Below are positions 6,217 through 6,280 of a DNA stretch of 6,280 bases, in pieces. Each line of letters opens with the position of its first letter. The first letter of the stretch is position 1. The stretch is taken from positions 1 through 6,280 of the forward strand of contig JAJAZK010000064.1 of the NCBI GenBank assembly GCA_026785765.1, written 5' to 3'. The notes below the pieces were generated by a model. That model saw only the letters and a program-made list of their open reading frames with translations. It did not search any database and had not been told where the DNA came from. Position numbers and translations under genes: made by a program. The DNA comes from Rhodoferax sp. (GTDB taxonomy: Bacteria; Pseudomonadota; Gammaproteobacteria; Burkholderiales; Burkholderiaceae_C).

Positions 6217-6243
6217 TGAGTGAAGAAGTCGGCTGCTCACTTA
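6217..6243. promoter_or_regulatory. Inverted repeat upstream of the DUF433 gene
   Basis: TGAGTGA at 6217-6223 and TCACTTA at 6237-6243 pair at 6 of 7 positions, with one G/T mismatch, around a 13-nt centre. The element lies about 50-75 nt upstream of the antitoxin start, a plausible place for an autoregulatory operator. Nothing else beyond it, up to the window end at 6280, could be identified. Short inverted repeats arise often by chance, so this is tentative. Confidence 0.25.
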
Positions 6244-6280
6244 TATCCGGCCTTGTTTGCGTGGTTCGCCTGGGTTTCCC

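Noticed and set aside
6175..6245. Two ATATAAG motifs as -10 boxes for the minus-strand pair
   Set aside because: No convincing -35 hexamer sits at normal spacing from either, and one is so close to the ATG that it would need a leaderless mRNA. Not strong enough to annotate as a promoter.

Overview
The window is a 6.28 kb piece of GC-rich bacterial chromosome. Its protein styles and codon use fit a betaproteobacterium, most likely Burkholderiales/Comamonadaceae, though this is inferred from general resemblance and not from a marker gene. It has three parts. Positions 1-180 are non-coding and hold two imperfect copies of a repeat, then a perfect 17-nt hairpin directly ahead of a good ribosome binding site. 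Positions 181-5597 are a tight five-gene operon on the + strand. Positions 5634-6168 are a two-gene toxin-antitoxin-like pair on the - strand (DUF433 then DUF5615), convergent with the operon.

The operon order is glutamine-synthetase-family ligase, iron-dependent alcohol dehydrogenase, class I glutamine-amidotransferase-like (PuuD-type) gamma-glutamyl hydrolase, NAD(P)-dependent aldehyde dehydrogenase, and HAD-IB phosphatase. The gaps are 15 nt and 16 nt, followed by two ATGA overlaps, so the set is almost certainly cotranscribed and partly translationally coupled. Three of the enzymes match the logic of the Puu pathway: ligate glutamate to an amine, oxidise the far end to a carboxylate, then cut off glutamate. 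The flavin amine oxidase (PuuB) is absent, and a metal-dependent alcohol dehydrogenase stands in its place. The simplest reading is a gamma-glutamylation route for an amino alcohol such as ethanolamine, 3-aminopropanol or alaninol: amino alcohol to gamma-glutamyl amino alcohol, to aldehyde, to gamma-glutamyl amino acid, to amino acid plus glutamate. The last gene, a phosphatase, could in principle supply the amino alcohol from a phosphate ester, but that is speculation. All active-site residues that can be placed by eye look intact in the five enzymes.

The minus-strand pair has visibly lower GC than the operon (96 of 180 bases, about 53%, over 5701-5880 by hand count, against 38 of 60 in 3901-3960). 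The DUF5615 protein has Gly where relatives normally have Asp in the ITxDRNL-type motif, so the putative nuclease may be impaired. No transporter, regulator, RNA gene, CRISPR array or intact mobile element is visible. The window's left edge may cut a longer repeat array.
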